Source: Diphasiastrum complanatum
Taxonomy: Eukaryota; Streptophyta; Lycopodiopsida; Lycopodiales; Lycopodiaceae
Length of the DNA: 64,000 nt
Reading direction: 5' to 3'
Assembly: GCA_029204225.1 (NCBI GenBank)
Contig: CM055095.1
Span: 51,869,836-51,933,835, forward strand
Shown here: one piece after another, positions 33,840-45,732 of the stretch
Position numbering within the stretch: position 1 is the stretch's first letter
How the letters are laid out: every line of letters starts with the position of its first letter
The notes under the pieces: generated by a model
Told to the model about the DNA's origin: nothing
Database searches by the model: none
Seen by the model: the letters and a program-made list of their open reading frames with translations, nothing else
Position numbers and translations under genes: made by a program

Positions 33840-34825
33840 TGCTCCCAAGACCAATGATTGTCCTTCCAAACGTGTGACGCGTAGATGAGGTTTTCTCTAC
33901 CCATTTTTTCACTACTTAAAAAGTAGAATGTATAGCACACCTACAACCCGCGTCAGCTACATGGCATGGCACAAAAAGTATGTGGATTCTACTTGTGGAT
34001 GTTGATTCCACTTTTCAAATACTGATTCTATTCCATAATGGTCATGTGAAACAAAAATCCCTCAATCTCGATTGTGCAATGGAAGTTACCACGCAGAGGA
34101 CATTTTGGCTAGGTAAAGAGTCCTAGGCTTGAGTCCTCATGGTAAGGAGTCATAGGCTTGACCTAGGGCACCTTACTAGGCAGAATATCTGACCTTCCAT
34201 AATATTATAAGGCTGACCTATAACATTGTTGTCTTAAACATCACATGGAAGAGTCCAGGGCCTTTCAAAATTTTGCAGCCCCCAATTTGAAAGCCCAGGT
34301 ACTTCTACTTCATTCCATGTGAAAGGCCCTTTCATTTGGAGGGCAAAGCATTTATTGTCTCAATTCAAATTCCATAAGGAATCTATGTTTTTATTGGAGT
34401 GGAGAGCAAGGGCCCACCACTTACCCCATAATACTGCAAGAGGCCCAAGGGTCTCACTCCCCTGCTATGTTGAGTTACCCTAGGTTGGCAACCTTTTAGT
34501 GCCACTTGGGGCAACTCTCACTGCTTGTTTTTGAAATGGGGGCAAGGCCTCTTGGGCCAAACACAATAAAGGATTTGGTCCTTTTGGACTTACCGTCATT
34601 CCATGTGAAAACACCCTTAGTACTTAGTAGGAGTGATGTTTATCACAAAAGAGTATATGTTAGGCATGAGAGAGTAGTGAGTAGGAGGTGAGTGTTGCTT
34701 AGTAGTGAAAGTGGTGAAAATATTTTGATCACACATTTTTGCATTCATACTTTTGGATTTAGCATTACAACAACGAGTGCAATAGGCTCTAAGTAAGCAC
34801 TCAAAACTAATGAAGTAGTTTCTTT
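33840..34825 (+). repeat. Host block, deleted copy (block 0)
   Basis: The segment from GCTCCCAAGACCAATGATTG to AACTAATGAAGTAGTT matches 45737-46716 and 57195-58076 at very high identity. It contains no supported gene. Block 0 ends where a deletion has removed nearly all the Gnk2-like coding sequence that follows in blocks 1 and 2. Confidence 0.85.
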
Positions 34826-34885
34826 TACTACGAGGCCCATTGCATGTGTTGCCATGGTCCTTGCAGCCTGTTGGATATGGATACC
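34826..34885 (-). pseudogene. Relic of the Gnk2-like gene start
   Basis: After about 12 bp of filler, the sequence resumes at the first eight codons (MATHAMGL on minus) and the upstream GGACC-ATG context, then about 40 bp of 5' flank, until the G2 leader starts at GTCGAGTTTCC. The rest of the gene is deleted. Confidence 0.8.
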
Positions 34886-35448
34886 GATACACCTGTCGAG
34901 TTTCCAAAACATTTCATTTATAGTAAAATACTATTTTTGAGTTCGACGAACATTCTTCTTGTCCAGATCATAGAAAATCTTGATTTTTACCCTCGTCAAA
35001 CTACAGAAACTATGTTTTTTTGTGTCAGAAACCTTTGCCGGGTTTAATCTAACTATATTTGTGTCAGATCTTGAATTTGAGAGTTCGGCGAAGGTTATTT
35101 CCTTAGAAATTGTCAGCAAAGCCTGATCAGATTTTTTTTTCTCAAAATAACACTGCTGAACCTTCGCCGAGCCAATTTTCGCCTAGGAAACCTTCGTCAG
35201 TACTATTTTTAGATTTAGATTTTCCAGATCAAGTCTCTGTCAAAATTTGGGTCAAATCTGATACATTCTGATTTGGATTCCGAGAAATTTTTCATTTTGG
35301 AGAAGTATTGATTGATTGACCTTCGAAATCATTTTCACTATATAGAAATCTGATTCATGAAAAGTGGAATATATCTAGCAGATCTAATATGAGATAGTTT
35401 TGATCAAAAAATCTAGATCAAATCTCATTGTCTGCTTGATTTGAATCT
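34886..35448 (+). mobile_element. Leader (possible LTR part) of Ty3/gypsy G2
   Basis: The sequence closely matches the G1 leader (29545-30090), including the motif-rich AACCTTCGCC segments. Its left edge is a junction with the Gnk2-like gene 5' flank. Confidence 0.55.
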
Positions 35449-36145
35449 ATGAAGATGGCCACCCCTGGAGGTGCTCCTCAGGAAGTCAATCCAATCATTG
35501 TTAGAAGAGCATCCCATTTGGATCTACCCAAATACAATGGATTAACATATCCAGTTAGATTTTTTCAAATCTATGCTGAATCCTGTGAAGTCTATGGTGA
35601 ATGTTTTTCCCAATGTAGACTTAAGCTTTTTCCTATGGCCTTAACAGACGCAGCACAAGATTGGTACTATAATCAAGATGAAATGAGTGCAGATTGGGAG
35701 ATTGTTAAAAGAGCCTTTATCACACGGTTCAAACCTCGGAAGTTTATGAAAGACCCTTGCCTACTTTTAAGTAAAATTAAAAAGGGAAAGTGGAAAATGG
35801 TTCGAGATTACATTAAAAGGGTGAAACACCTCAGATCTGAGTGCAAACCTGAGCTGATTAACGAAAATGCCATGATTATGCGGTTTTTGTCAAGTTTACC
35901 TAAACGGATCAAATGTGAGCTGAAACGCCATAATGAGTATGCACTCTTGCAAAATGCTTTGGATGATGCAATTCGGGAGGAGATGAAGATTCAGACGATG
36001 AGCGAAATATCAGTATGTTGCCTTATACAGCAGGGCAGACCACTACGACATCCACCATTATTGCATCAACAAATGTCAACGCTACTACAGAAATGATGCT
36101 CAATGAGTTCAAGAAACTCAAGAAGAACCAGCAGAAATAGATGAA
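35449..36145 (+). pseudogene. Ty3/gypsy G2 gag, capsid region, one-base frameshift
   Basis: The frame from ATGAAGATGGCC holds the same capsid domain as G1 (SHLDLPKYNGLTYPVRFFQI; VRDYIKRVKHLRSEC; LPKRIKCELKRHNEYALLQN). Compared with G1, one A is missing in the GAGGAAGATG run after IREE (near 35980), so the acidic tail is read out of frame. Confidence 0.8.
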
Positions 36146-37190
36146 AAAGTTGCAGTCACAATTTGATGAGAAGATCAAAGCATTGGAAGATTTTCATGGA
36201 CAAACAAACAAGAAACCTGAGAAGTTTGCAAAGACTTTTTCTACAAGGAAAATGTCTGGTGTTCTATTTGTACATAAATCACACAGTGAATGAGTGTCCT
36301 CAATTGAAAAAACGAATGGAAATCAGTGTATGCCATTTGTGCAACTCACTTGATCATGAGACTGCTTTTTGCAACTTCAATCCTCGGATAATTCAACAAC
36401 GATATGCCCAAATGGGATATCGAGAACGACAATATGGAGGAAATGCAGCAGCCAGACCTCGACAATCTGCTCTTGGATACCCGAAACGTTTAGCCTTACT
36501 TGCTCCACCAAAGCACTCTGCCCTCCTGCCAATTGGATGAAACCAGAACCGTACAGAAGTGCTGAGCAATGGAACTATGATAATGATCAAGAAGGTGGAT
36601 CTTCAAAATAGTATGTTATTTATTCTGCCACACAACAACAAGCATCTAGAAATTGGACCAGAGCACCACTTGGATGTTTTTCATATATAGAAAATCACAA
36701 AGTTGTAGAATATGTACAAATAAAAAAAAAATTGTACCATTCTATCGTGACTGTGGTTATGGGCATTGCTATAAAGGCTGTCCAGCAAGACCGAAGCCAC
36801 CACCAGCTATAGCTGCTGTAAATTTGATAACAATCAAGCAACGACCAGTAGCTCAGAATAAATCAAGTGGGTCACCAGAGCACAGAAGCAGAAAGAACTA
36901 GTAGCGGATCCAGTACCTGTTGATTCTATATCGTTAACTGATATACCAACAACATCTGGATTCTATCCAAATCTTCATGCAGAAAAAAAAAGATATCAAG
37001 ATATGAGGCAGTGGATAAAACATCTGCAAGAAGAAGAGGAGCTTGAAGTTGCTAAAGCAACAGCTGAAGTTCGTTTTTAACCATTGCAGCCACCATGAAA
37101 TTCACGTACAGATATGAATGATCAGTTGCGTCAACATGAACCCTACAAGATGACTGAACCAGAAGCGCCGCAAATAGAACTGCTCATGAA
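36146..37190 (+). pseudogene. G2 gag C-terminus with zinc-knuckle-like units, broken
   Basis: Unit 1 (near 36255-36300) is damaged by a small deletion. Unit 2 is intact as CHLCNSLDHETAFC (36328-36372). Unit 3 (near 36676) has its second Cys changed to Tyr. Unit 4 reads DCGYGHCYKGC (36750-36785), as in G1 and G3. A charged linker with WIKHLQEEEELE follows, with stops at 37078 and 37097. Confidence 0.7.
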
Positions 37191-38235
37191 TATTTTGTCT
37201 AGTAAGATCAATATTGTTGGAGAGAGAGATCAAGAGGAACGAGAGTTGAAAAAGGTGTCATATGTTAGAAACAAAAAAAAAAAATCAGCTCAAAGGGGTA
37301 AGACGAACACGAATGAGAAACGAAACACAAACAAGAAATGAAACACAAACAAGAAACGAACTCGAATAGAAAGTATTCGTGCACAGCGAAACGAGCTATA
37401 CGACTCTCTCCGTAAGCATGACTATGCCTATAAGAATGAATAGAACTTTAGTGATGGAAATGACGGTCATTCTGGATTACGCAGCCAAACATAATAAATG
37501 AAACGCTAGAAAAATAATTTGTCATGAATAGAAAAACAAATTATGTGTCGCAAATGATTCGCGAAGAGCTAGACAGTGCTCGACTGATAATTAGTCGCGA
37601 AACATTCGTGAAAGACAAGACTAAATGTTAGTCGTCTATCACCAGAAAGAGCAACTAAAAATATCAGACATAATGAATAATAAGCATATCAATATTAACA
37701 TAGATCTAAACGTAGAACAAAGAACTATATCAGATTAAGTATATCAAGTATACATGTCAATAAAGTAGTAGAGCACAAGACAATAACGGATAAAGCCTCG
37801 TGCCCTACAAAGCTTATTCAATCTATAAAGGAATGAAACCTTATATTTGATGATAAAGAATTAATGCACAAGACATCTACTTTGTCTATCTAGCTGATAA
37901 GCTTCTGATGCTAATTTACATACACTCTCATCTGCTCATCTTTTGTCAGAACTCAATCGTCCAATACTCGACCTCTTGATGTCGTATTACTCTTTGATTC
38001 TCTCTCTGTATATATACATGATGCTACAAGTGTGCAGATGAAGAAAGTACAGGGTGGATGTGCTGTCTGTAAGAGATTGTGGGTGGCTGCAATCATTGTC
38101 CAGTCTATTAGCGTAGCTGCGTGGGGCGAGCATGAAGAGGGTGTGATGTCAGCCTTCGCTTTTCGTCCTTTCATCGCCTGTGAGAATTTGCATGTTAATA
38201 TGCAGACTGCGCGACAACGCGAGTAAATATGCAGC
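37191..38235 (+). other. Family-specific spacer between gag and protease of G2
   Basis: This is the same spacer of about 1 kb as in G1 and G3. It opens with a basic coding stretch (KINIVGERDQEERELKKVSY, then NTNEK/NTNKK repeats from 18-bp units near 37300-37360) and continues as RIESIRAQRNELYDS in one frame before stops accumulate. Confidence 0.55.
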
Positions 38236-39050
38236 ATGAATGGAGGCAGATTAAAGATGGGATTTGGGAGAATAGAGAAAACAAATCCAACAAATATTTC
38301 ATTGGGAGAGTTCCTGAAGTTGGTGCCAAAAGCAAAAGAAGTCTTAGCGCAAAATTTAGCTCAAGCAGAACCAAAACTCCATCAAGAGCCACTTTTTTGT
38401 GTTGGATTTGAAGAATCTAATGAAGTACTTCATGTCGAAGTAGCTTGGGAAAGTGAACAAAAAAATATCACCCTACCGATACAGTATAGACAATTTCCTA
38501 AGGAAGGAGTTGTGATAGATGGCGGTTAAGGAGTTAACCTAATTTCTACAAAGCTATGTGCAAAATGAGGCCTTACAAAGATCAAGTCTGCAACTTTTGC
38601 CATTAAGCTAGCTGATCAAACGACAGTTCATCTACGAGGAATGGTTGAAGATATACCTGTTAGAATTGCAGGAGTACAGTTCGTTATTACTTTCGTAGTA
38701 ACGGACTTACCAGAAGCACCAAATGTCTACCAAGTCCTATTGGGACGACCATGGTTATGAGTTGCACAAGTAATTCATAACTGGGGTACCGAAAAAATCA
38801 CTTTTGCAAATCGTGAACATGCAGTCAAAGTTGATCCTGCAACTTGGACTATCAAACCAGTGGTTCAAAAAGAGGATGATGATTCATCAACAATGGATCA
38901 TACTTGTGATCGACCAGAGAAAAATTTGGGAGTTCACTACGATTCTCAAACGGATATTGTCAACTGGAATGAAACTCTTGCAACGATTGATTATACAGCA
39001 GGATATATGTGTCAACAAGATAATTAGTCAGATTTGAGTGAGATTTCATT
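38236..39050 (+). pseudogene. G2 aspartic protease, broken
   Basis: The protease reads LHVEVAWESEQKNITLPIQY, then IDGG followed by TAA in place of the Ser codon, GVNLIS, and TGA (38566) in place of Trp. ADQTTVHLRGMVEDIPVRIA and LLGRPWL precede TGA 38758 (Arg in element A). The linker with ITFANREHAVKVDPATWTI follows. The catalytic motif itself is interrupted, so this copy could not make active protease. Confidence 0.75.
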
Positions 39051-39890
39051 ACTGGATTGAACCTTGGATAGATCGATCACTTTTCCATTGAATGTGCTGA
39101 ATGTAGCTTGGATATCAACGGAACCTATACCATATCCGGTTGAAGATGACCTCATACCTATGAGTCATGCCTTGATTCATGATGACAATGCAAAACTTAT
39201 GGATGAGCAGATTCTCAATGGATCCGACTAGATTTGGAGTACGTAATGTTCTTGATGAACCAAGAATAAAACCGCCCAAAGCAGTTATATTGAAGGAAGA
39301 CATGATCATAGGGTCAATGACGAAGAAACAAACCAAGCAACATTATAATACGGTCCTGAAATGGGAATATCTTCCTCAAAAGATTGATTCAAGAAATGTG
39401 CCACCCTTATTGGATAAAGGATAGGGAAAGTCACGGATGATTCTACAAGTCAGAATTCTAGCAAGACATCATCGTCTTGGAAGTCATCACCTCCACGATC
39501 AAATCTTGCTTAGAAGACTAAGCAAAGATCCATGACAAGTCCTTTCGAAAAGGAACAAGCAGATGTAGTCCAGCATGATATGCCCGAACATTTTAAACGG
39601 TTATACACTGGACAATGTGGTTATCATGTTATCTAAAGCACATCGTGAACCCGAAGACCAGGTGCCAAAATCGAAAGATGTTTACGATGGCCCAGCTAGG
39701 ACACAGCCAATGAATCTTGCCGAATCAGGAGAACCAGAAAAGATTGTCCAAGTTGGATCACAACTTAATTCTGAACAGTATCAAGCACTCTGCATGTTGC
39801 TTATAAGTATCAAGATTGCTTTGCATGGACTTATCAAGATCTGAAGGGTATTCCGATGTCAGTTATTGAACATACCATACTTTTAGTACT
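39051..39890 (+). pseudogene. G2 protease-RT linker, broken
   Basis: Family-specific linker sequence is spread over several frames, for example WISTEPIPYPVEDDL, PKAVILKEDMI and YTLDNVVIMLSKAHREPEDQ (39600-39660), then ARTQPMNLAESGE. Compared with G1 and G3, the KPLEEF segment is deleted at about 39595. Its role is unknown beyond joining protease to RT. Confidence 0.6.
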
Positions 39891-40581
39891 TGATGCAGTT
39901 CCAAAGGTTACAAAGTTCTATCGCTGTAATCCTAATGTTGCCGATCTGATAAAGAAAGAACTTGAGAGTTTGCTTGATGTCGATTTCATTTTTGAGATTG
40001 AGCATACCGAATGGATCTCACCGATTGTCATTGTTCCTAAGAAGAATGAGAAATTGAGAATTTGTGTGAATATCAAGGCTTTGAACAAAGTGAGGTGGAA
40101 GGATCACTTTTCGTTACCTTTTACTGAAAGCATTTTAGATCGCCTTGCTGGAGCGAAAGCTTATAGTTTCCTGGATGGATTTCGTGGTTACAACCAGGCT
40201 AAGATTGCACCTGCCGATTGCCACAAAACAGCTTTTGCAACAGAATGGGACACCTATGCTTACAAAGCTGTTTGAACTCTGTAATGCACCAAGTTCGTTC
40301 CAAAGAGTAATGCAATTTGCTTTTAAAGATTATTTACAGAAATTTCTTGAAATTTACTTGGATGACCTGTGAGTCCATAATTGTACAGATACAGACCACC
40401 TGGATCGATTGGAGAAAGTATTTGAAAGATGTCGCAAATATCAAATTTCTCTAAATCTAGAAAAATGCCAGATGTGGGTTTCCCACGGAGTTGTGCTTGG
40501 GCATGTGATATCGAGAGATGGTATTGCCACATATTATTCTAAAATCAAGGTTATTGTGGAATTGCCACTGCCAACAACAAT
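39856..40581 (+). pseudogene. G2 reverse transcriptase, broken
   Basis: The RT blocks are in order: EHTILLVLDAVPKVTKFYRC, PIVIVPKKNEKLRICVNIKA, AYSFLDGFRGYNQAKIAPAD, ATEWDTYAYKA, a one-to-two base frameshift near 40270, then LCNAPSSFQRVMQFAFKDYL and the catalytic EIYLDDL with TGA immediately after (40371), then LEKCQMWVSHGVVLGHVISR. The YLDD box is readable. This enzyme copies element RNA to DNA. Confidence 0.85.
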
Positions 40582-41160
40582 TTGTTGAGTTTATGTGTCT
40601 ATGCGTTTATGGGTCATGCGAACTACTATCGAATTTTAATTATCTTCTTTGCGGATTTAGCACGACCTATATACAAACTGACTATTGTTTCTATTTGGAC
40701 AGTAGAAGCGTTAGAAGCCTTTGAAAAATTAAAAAAAGCATTAACTTCAGCACCAATACTGCATTCTCCAGATTGGACGATTGAATTTCATGTTCACACG
40801 AATGCCTCAAAATACGCCATTGAATCATTTTTGACGCAACCAGGTGATTATAAAAAGAACTATCCTATACGATTTGCAAGTAGACAGCTTACGGATCTAG
40901 AGAAGAATTATTCAACAATAGAACGTGAAGTGTTAGCCATGATTTTTTCTGTTCGGAAATTTCGTCACTACCTCATGGAAATGCACTTTGCATTTTATAC
41001 GGATCACTAGCCGTTCTTTTATTTGGTAAACAAGACATGCAATACTAGATGTATTGCAAGATGTTTACTATTATTGACTGAATTTGACTTTCGAATTGTA
41101 GTTCGAAAGGGGAAGCAACATTATCTAGCCGATCACGTTTCGCGAATTGAATCTGCACCA
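40582..41160 (+). pseudogene. G2 RNase H, broken and catalytically altered
   Basis: After HANYYRILIIFFADLARPIY, the domain reads FHVHTNASKYAIESFL, where the first catalytic Asp (usually TDAS) is Asn. It continues FASRQLTDLEKNYSTIEREV and FYTDH before TAG (41008, in place of Gln). The tail LADHVSRIES ends the domain. The frame is open for 142 codons. Confidence 0.85.
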
Positions 41161-42487
41161 GTTAATACTGAAGTGGATGATGAATTACCAGATGCTACAT
41201 TGTTCTATGTAGAAGCAGTTTCTGAGTGGGCAACGAATATTGTTGAATACCTGATGCTAGGACAACCGAATGACTCTTTGACAAAAATACAGAAGAGGCA
41301 ATTGATTCATAAGGCTCAACCTTATCAATCTATTGCAAGACAATTATATCATCGTGGATCAGACAATATTCTACGTAGATGTGTTTTACCGCATGAAATG
41401 CCAGATTTAATCATGTTTTCACAATGGGGGGAGGACACTTCTCTACAGATATTACTATTTGCAAACTTTTGCAATCAGGTTGTTGGTGGCCTACGCTCTA
41501 TAAGGACACAAAAAATTATATTCAGGCATGTGATGTTTGCCAGCGAGCACGACGGCCTACTAGACAGAACTATGAACCCTTGCATCCGGTTTTACCGCAA
41601 GCACCGTTTGAAAAATGTGGATTGAATTATGTTGGTCCTATTCATCCTGTCATGCAAGGATCTCAGGCCCGATACATTATCGTAGCAGCTGATTATATGA
41701 CCAAGTGGGTTGAAGCCAAAGCTGTCAAAGTTGCTAATGCGAAATCTACGGCCAAGTTTCTCTATGAAAATATTATAATCAGATTTGGATGTCCGATTGA
41801 GATTGTCAGTGACTAGGTTACACACTTTGTTAATCGAACAATCAAGTGTTTACTGGAAGATTCTTTTGTTATACACAGATTTAGTACTCCTTACTATCCC
41901 AGAGGAAATGGCCAAGCTGAATCTTCCAATAAGATTCTCTGCACTATTATGACAAGACAGTTGAAGTGAATCGGTCTGATTGGGAACATAAACTGTATGC
42001 AACATTATGGCCATTCAGAACCGCTTACAAAAATAGTACAAATCAAACACCCTTTCAACTGGTTTATGGTCAAGATGCTGTCATGCCGATTGAATTTTAA
42101 ATCCCATCTTTACGCATAGCGGCAATAGAACGATTAAATGATGATAAGTCTTTACAACTCCGTCATGAAGCGTTGCACAACTTATATGAAATCTGATTGA
42201 TGACAGTTCATGCATTAGCAATAGAGAAAGGCCGTCGAAAGACATGGCACGATCGTCGATTGCACAAAAAGGATCTGAAAGTCGGAGATCTTGCATTGAT
42301 GTACAAAACCAAGCTGATAAAGAGAAAACTGAAGTTTACTAGTGAAGGCCCGTATAAAGTAAAGGAAATGTTGAACTATGGTGCAGTAATTCTTGAACAC
42401 TTGGACGGAACACGATTTGATACTCCGGTGAATGGCAGCCGATTACGCAAGTTTTGGCCGCCTGCTCCGCCAGTTCAGCAAGCATGA
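41161..42487 (+). pseudogene. G2 integrase with GPY/F module, broken
   Basis: The zinc-binding region retains CDVCQRARRPTRQNYEPLHP. The core shows GLNYVGP (first catalytic Asp replaced by Asn), IVSD followed by TAG in place of Gln, and GNGQAESSNKI with the Glu kept. The C-terminal frame 42197-42487 has VGDLALMYKTKLIKRKLKFT, then a GPY/F module (SEGPYKVKEM, LEHLDGTRFDTPVNGSRLRK). No chromodomain is seen. Two of the core landmarks are damaged, so it is inactive. Confidence 0.85.
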
Positions 42488-43015
42488 TCTAATTGATTTT
42501 TCATTTTTATTTGTTTTTCAATTTCTTGTTTTCGATATTTAATTGTTTAGTTTTTGTTTGAAAGAGATAGTTTAAAAAAAAAAAACAAGACAAAATGAGA
42601 AAAGATTGATGAGCAAAAGTCAGACAAGTCATCAGCATGGAAAAAGGAAGGACAATATTTTTTGATGGAAAATGAATTATAAAATCACTGTTTCGGTTAG
42701 ATGTGTCCTATACAGTATCAGAAACCTTTGCTGAGTTTTCAGACTGTACATCCACTTCAGATATATCTATCTTGAGTTGGGCGAAAGTTCTTTTCCAGAA
42801 AAAATCCTTTTTTGAGTCAGGCGAATGATCATCAATATGCCATTTTGGGAACCTTCACCGAGCACCTTACTCTCATTAGGAACCTTCGCTGACATGCTAG
42901 ATGGTCTTAAAATGTCAAATTCAGGTTGGCCATAGCATCATATCTTGAAAAAATGCATTTATGCCATTACTTGGGTGAAGGACCCATCTAAAGCGAATAT
43001 CATGATACTTCCTAG
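42488..43015 (+). mobile_element. G2 region after integrase, LTR-like motif cluster
   Basis: No protein is visible. The part 42718-42805 aligns with the G1 leader (TCAGAAACCTTTGCTGAGTT against TCAGAAACCTTCGCCGGGTT, and a shared GAGTT..GCGAAAG..TT stretch). Further AACCTTCACC/AACCTTCGCT motifs lie at 42849 and 42881. This could be 3' LTR sequence of G2. Confidence 0.45.
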
Positions 43016-43843
43016 CACAAGCATGGTCACTCAGTGGATGACCCTTGCGGAGCCTCTGCTAACTACAATGGGGTATTCATGAGAGAGCCTTTTCAGGGAG
43101 AATCAATGGATTTCATCACTCTTGCCTTCAGTACGTGAAAGGAAGAGAAATCCAAGTTTTACATCACCTTCCAGGGAGCCACACACAAGGTGCGTGTGAT
43201 TGAGGCCGCCCTTGCTGCCATAGGCATAGCGTTTGATACCCAAGCCTCACCCAACCATAAGCAAGCCAAACAGGCTATTAAGCCTTACATAGACCTAGCA
43301 AATGATTTGCATTGGATCAATGAGGGTTACCTCCTAGATGCCATCATTGAGCCTGCCATACACGTTGCTGCTCAGCTCCTCAATAACTTTCTGACGGTTG
43401 GCAACCTTAGAAAAGACCGCATCACTTCTCAAATCCTACATAGGATAATCGAGTCCTATGTCAAGATAGCCAAGTCCCCTCTCGAACCATATAACTGGTT
43501 CAAGACTGTTTCTGGTGAGCTCAAACGAGCCATTAAGAGCAATACCAAGCAGCAGTTCGCTGCTGGCTCCTTGTTATCTCTTCTAGCAGCCTCCCACCTT
43601 GAAAACAAAGTCCATGGCTTTCACCTGGATTCTGTACTTTTGGTTTATGAAGAAGCATCGGCTGAGTCATCCCACCAGGCCTCCAGTTCACATAGTCGAC
43701 GTCGTCCATGTAGCGAGATCGTCATTCTTGACTCGCCTTCCGCGTCACGACGTCGTACTAGGCATACATCGTCAGCTGCACTTCCACCCCCTGCTGCTAC
43801 TCGCACTAAACTTCCTATTCCAATTCTAGAACTCCTAACTTAG
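43016..43843 (+). CDS. Unidentified open frame downstream of G2 integrase (possible accessory gene)
   Basis: The main frame (43139-43843) is open for 235 codons after one TGA at 43136. The same frame upstream is open to 43016 and contains ATG codons at 43079 and 43106. The product is mostly helical-looking (FYITFQGATHKVRVIEAALA; AKQAIKPYIDLANDLHWINE; LLSLLAASHLENKVHGFHLD). It then has a Ser/Arg-rich tail with a potential nuclear-localisation stretch (SSSHSRRRP, SASRRRTRH) and a Pro-rich end. It matches none of gag, pol or env that I know. G1 and G3 end before this point. GC content is higher than in its surroundings. Confidence 0.45.
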
Positions 43844-43844
43844 G

Positions 43845-44092
43845 ACTTAGAACTTTGAAAGTTTCTAACTTTGAAACTTAAGATAACTTAAGACAAATAT
43901 TTCTAAGCTTAAGTTTCTTAAGTCTAAGTTCTAATCCTAAGTTTAAGTTATTTTATTATTTAAGCTTCTACCCATGGACTTACAAAACACATGCCATAGT
44001 AGAAGTTTATTGGCAAATACTCATATGCGGGCTTACAAAACACATGCCACGGAGTTTTATTTCTTTTTTTATATTTTCTGTGTTGCTAACAC
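43845..44092. repeat. Low-complexity CTTAAGT-rich stretch and a short duplication
   Basis: The stretch 43845-43970 is built from repeated CTTAAGTTTCTAA-like words. TACAAAACACATGCCA occurs twice (about 43982 and 44035). No gene is present. Confidence 0.6.
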
Positions 44093-44396
44093 CAAGCCAC
44101 TATGAATGAATACAATACAGGAGAGGATCCTGGCTCATGAATCCAAGTTTCCAAATTATATATTCTCTCCAAGAGGAGAGAATAATCCCCTTAGGGTCTC
44201 CATGCAATCCAATAATAAGCTAATGATCTCCTATTCTTGCAGTATAGCAATCAAACACCATGCAAGTGCTCCTACGTCAAAATATAGGTCTTGGCCCTCA
44301 CATGATTATTAATTACCTAATCGACCATGCTTGGAATAACGAGGCATAACTAATAACCACATACAAACATGTTTGTAGAGTAGCCAAATGTGACAC
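44093..44396 (-). repeat. Partial LTR of element F
   Basis: This is the reverse-strand copy of the F LTR. It starts TGTCACATTTGGCTACTC at 44396 and is truncated at 44093, so the primer-binding-site end is missing. The flanking sequence beyond 44396 also matches the flank of the 53626 edge, so the two are duplicates of one insertion. Confidence 0.75.
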
Positions 44397-45150
44397 TTTT
44401 ATACTTTTTTAATGACGAAAAACTGGGGATAAAAGTCAATCCCAATTTTTTTTTTTTGAAAAAAGGTTCCATAGCCTTCATCTTTTTGGTCTCTTGCCGA
44501 AGCTAGTTTTATTATAAATGTTTTTGAAATCCAACTCATTCTCCTTTTAAGAAAGATCACTCCAACCATCAGATGGCAAACAATTTTGAACCAAAGTGCC
44601 CTATTTGTTTTGTTAAATATCTATACTTGTGATTGTTGTCCCCATTACTGAGCCACCATAGATAGTTGTTCTTCTCCCATTTTGCCACCTTCACCCTATC
44701 CTGAAGTATGTGATTACAAAACATGATGATATTGACTTCCATCGAAGGCCAAGCTTTTGCTATGGGGTGCAAAACCTTTAAAAGCCCATTTCTGTACAAA
44801 TGCTTTACCATTTGATTTCATAATTTTGTAACTGGATCTAAATAGTGGAATAATTAGTTTTTGGCTTTTCCTGCTAGGTCTAGTCTGTAGTGACTTGAAA
44901 CATTCAGTGAAGGCAACCAATTCATGCTATTTTTGAAGTTTTAAAACACCTTTAAACATGACATTATGCACTCCCATATTTTGTTTATGAACTTTTCCAA
45001 AACTTAAGACCAATTTCACCGTGATTCAAACCATGAACTGTTATCATTCACAATTTTCTTCAAAATTTGTCAAAACTTCTCTTGCTTCGAACCATTCTCT
45101 CAATAATATATCAATTCACAAAAGCATGCTTGAAATTGTGGTATGCACGA
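44397..45150 (-). repeat. F-flanking segment shared with 53627-54273, with a possible LINE-like frame
   Basis: The sequence matches the block to the right of the other minus-strand F LTR. On minus, a frame near 44569-44811 reads AKWEKNNYLWWLSNGDNNHK, faintly like the W-L-x-x-G-D-x-N-T-K-F-F motif of plant LINE reverse transcriptases. In 53780-53983 the same reading is kept. The family assignment is weak. Confidence 0.4.
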
Positions 45151-45732
45151 GCCCATTTGATCATTGAAATTTGACTCATGTAATTTGCACACTTCTCTAT
45201 GAATCAATCATACTTGTCATCTAGCAAATTGTGATATTGACATGCTAATAACAAGTATTAGTTCTGACTTGTCCCTTTGTTTACTCGAGGATATGAAAGA
45301 AGCATATTTTGAACACTTTGCAAGAAATACACAAATGTACATGGTACAATCGGCCCAAAGTTTTGGCTAAATTTTTGTTTTAGATCTTTTTTGAATTTCT
45401 CCAAAGTAACCACTTTAGCATCTTGGTTGCATTTAGTTGCATTTCGGTAGAAAAGACATTGTAGAGTGAATCTTAGTAAATTGTGGTACCATATGTTTTA
45501 AGTAGGCTATTGCTTTGTTAATCTAAGATACTACATGTTTCAGATAGCTAGTCCAAAAGGTAGCAAATGCCCATCCTTTAAGCACTATACTTGTGCAAAG
45601 GTTAGTTACTAGATGGATGCTTGTTATTTGGATAGTGCATAAAGGGCAAAAAAGTGACCACCCTTTACTCTCTCTTTGTGGTTAAATGAGAGGCACCCTT
45701 AATGCATCCATTTTCAAATGGCCACCCTTTTA
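45151..45732. other. Gene-free region, left flank of block 1
   Basis: The segment 45120-45220 repeats the patch at 26956-27055 on the opposite strand. The rest shows no gene. Confidence 0.4.

Noticed and set aside
43599-43829. 76-codon plus frame inside the G2 downstream open frame
   Set aside because: It is a shadow in another frame of the longer frame 43016-43843.
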